Shown piece by piece: positions 5,405 to 5,661 of a DNA stretch of 5,661 nucleotides. The stretch's first letter is position 1; each line of letters opens with the position of its first letter. Under the pieces are notes generated by a model. The model did no database searches. It saw only the letters and a list, made by a program, of their open reading frames with translations, and was not told the DNA's origin. The translations under genes and the position numbers were made by a program. The stretch is taken from the NCBI GenBank assembly GCA_047618505.1, contig JBLHLB010000282.1, positions 1 through 5,661 on the forward strand, given 5' to 3'. The DNA comes from JBLHLB01 sp047618505. GTDB lineage: Bacteria; Planctomycetota; UBA1135; GCA-002686595.

Positions 5405-5661
5405 ATGGATGCCACGATTCCCGATAGCCCCCTGAAAGATCCCCTGCTCCGTGATGTTCCGGAGATCGAGGGTTCAAGGTTCTCGATCGGCGCAGATCAG
5501 TTTAGGCCTCGCCCGTGGTCTTGCCGCCGCCCACACGGCTGGTCTTGTTCACCGCGATGTCAAGCCCGACAACGTCATGATCGGCGTGGAAGGTGATGTC
5601 AAAGTCGTAGTTCTCGGGTTGGCGAAGCCAACAGGGACGGACACCGGCTTGACCCACTCGG
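5405..5661 (+). pseudogene. Ser/Thr protein kinase remnant, disrupted and cut by the window edge
   Basis: In the frame of ATG 5454 (also GTG 5451) the translation contains LGLARGLAAAHTAGLVHRD (from 5502) and VKPDNVMI, the helix before the catalytic loop plus an intact HRDVKPDN loop of a Hanks-type kinase. GDVKVVVLGLAK follows, where a functional kinase would have DFG. Only about 16 residues precede the helix in this frame, and a TGA at 5433-5435 closes it upstream, so the whole ATP-binding lobe (glycine loop, catalytic Lys, about 95 residues) is absent. A different frame from ATG 5405 (MDATIPDSPLKDPLLRDVPE, then IEGSRFSIGADQF) looks like a kinase N-terminal lead-in. This suggests an internal deletion with a frameshift at about 5480-5505. 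The DFG Asp (now GTT) and Phe (now CTC) codons are each one base from functional ones. The gene continues past the window. An automatic annotator might call a short CDS from 5451 or 5454. Confidence 0.65.

Noticed and set aside
5267..5596. Plus-strand frame overlapping the end of the M24-like gene and running into the kinase region, considered as an intact gene
   Set aside because: It reads the kinase catalytic-loop region out of frame; only its middle (from 5405) looks like a kinase N-terminal lead-in, so it is treated as part of the pseudogene.

Overview
This is a GC-rich, gene-dense bacterial chromosomal window. The gene content suggests a Gram-negative-type bacterium such as a myxobacterial/deltaproteobacterial or acidobacterial lineage: an SfsA homologue, a TIGR01777-type SDR beside a TetR regulator, a multi-pass membrane protein with an acidic tail, and the trace of a Hanks-type Ser/Thr kinase. 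That placement is inference and I hold it loosely. I see no tRNA, rRNA, insertion sequence, phage gene or CRISPR array.

Left part (1-1014). The 3' portion of an integral membrane protein gene runs in from the left edge and stops at 749. A 265-base gap between convergent genes follows. It holds a weak terminator-like hairpin and a doubtful small minus-strand frame.

Middle (1015-2786). A TetR-family regulator (minus) and a TIGR01777/DUF1731 NAD(P)-dependent SDR-type oxidoreductase (plus) diverge, with only 14 bases between their annotated start codons. A 16-bp near-perfect palindrome is centred on the TetR start codon. It lies exactly between candidate -35 and -10 hexamers for the SDR gene and just downstream of a good sigma70-like promoter for tetR. 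This is the best-supported regulatory circuit in the window: a TetR repressor likely controlling itself and the adjacent oxidoreductase.

Right-centre (2783-4389). Two minus-strand genes form a compact operon, sfsA then a GNAT acetyltransferase, joined by an ATGA stop/start overlap. The GNAT gene runs convergently into the SDR gene, and the two stop codons share one CTAG tetramer, so no intergenic terminator can exist there.

Right part (4390-5661). Divergent from sfsA is a 285-residue protein that looks like a member of the M24 (creatinase/methionine aminopeptidase, 'pita-bread') family but has apparently lost most metal ligands. A strong hairpin follows it. After that come the remains of a Ser/Thr kinase: the HRDVKPDN catalytic loop is intact, but the ATP-binding lobe is missing, the reading frame is broken, and the DFG motif is changed to VLG. 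Overall the window looks like ordinary chromosome with two decayed or repurposed enzyme families at its right end. I find no convincing new multi-gene system.
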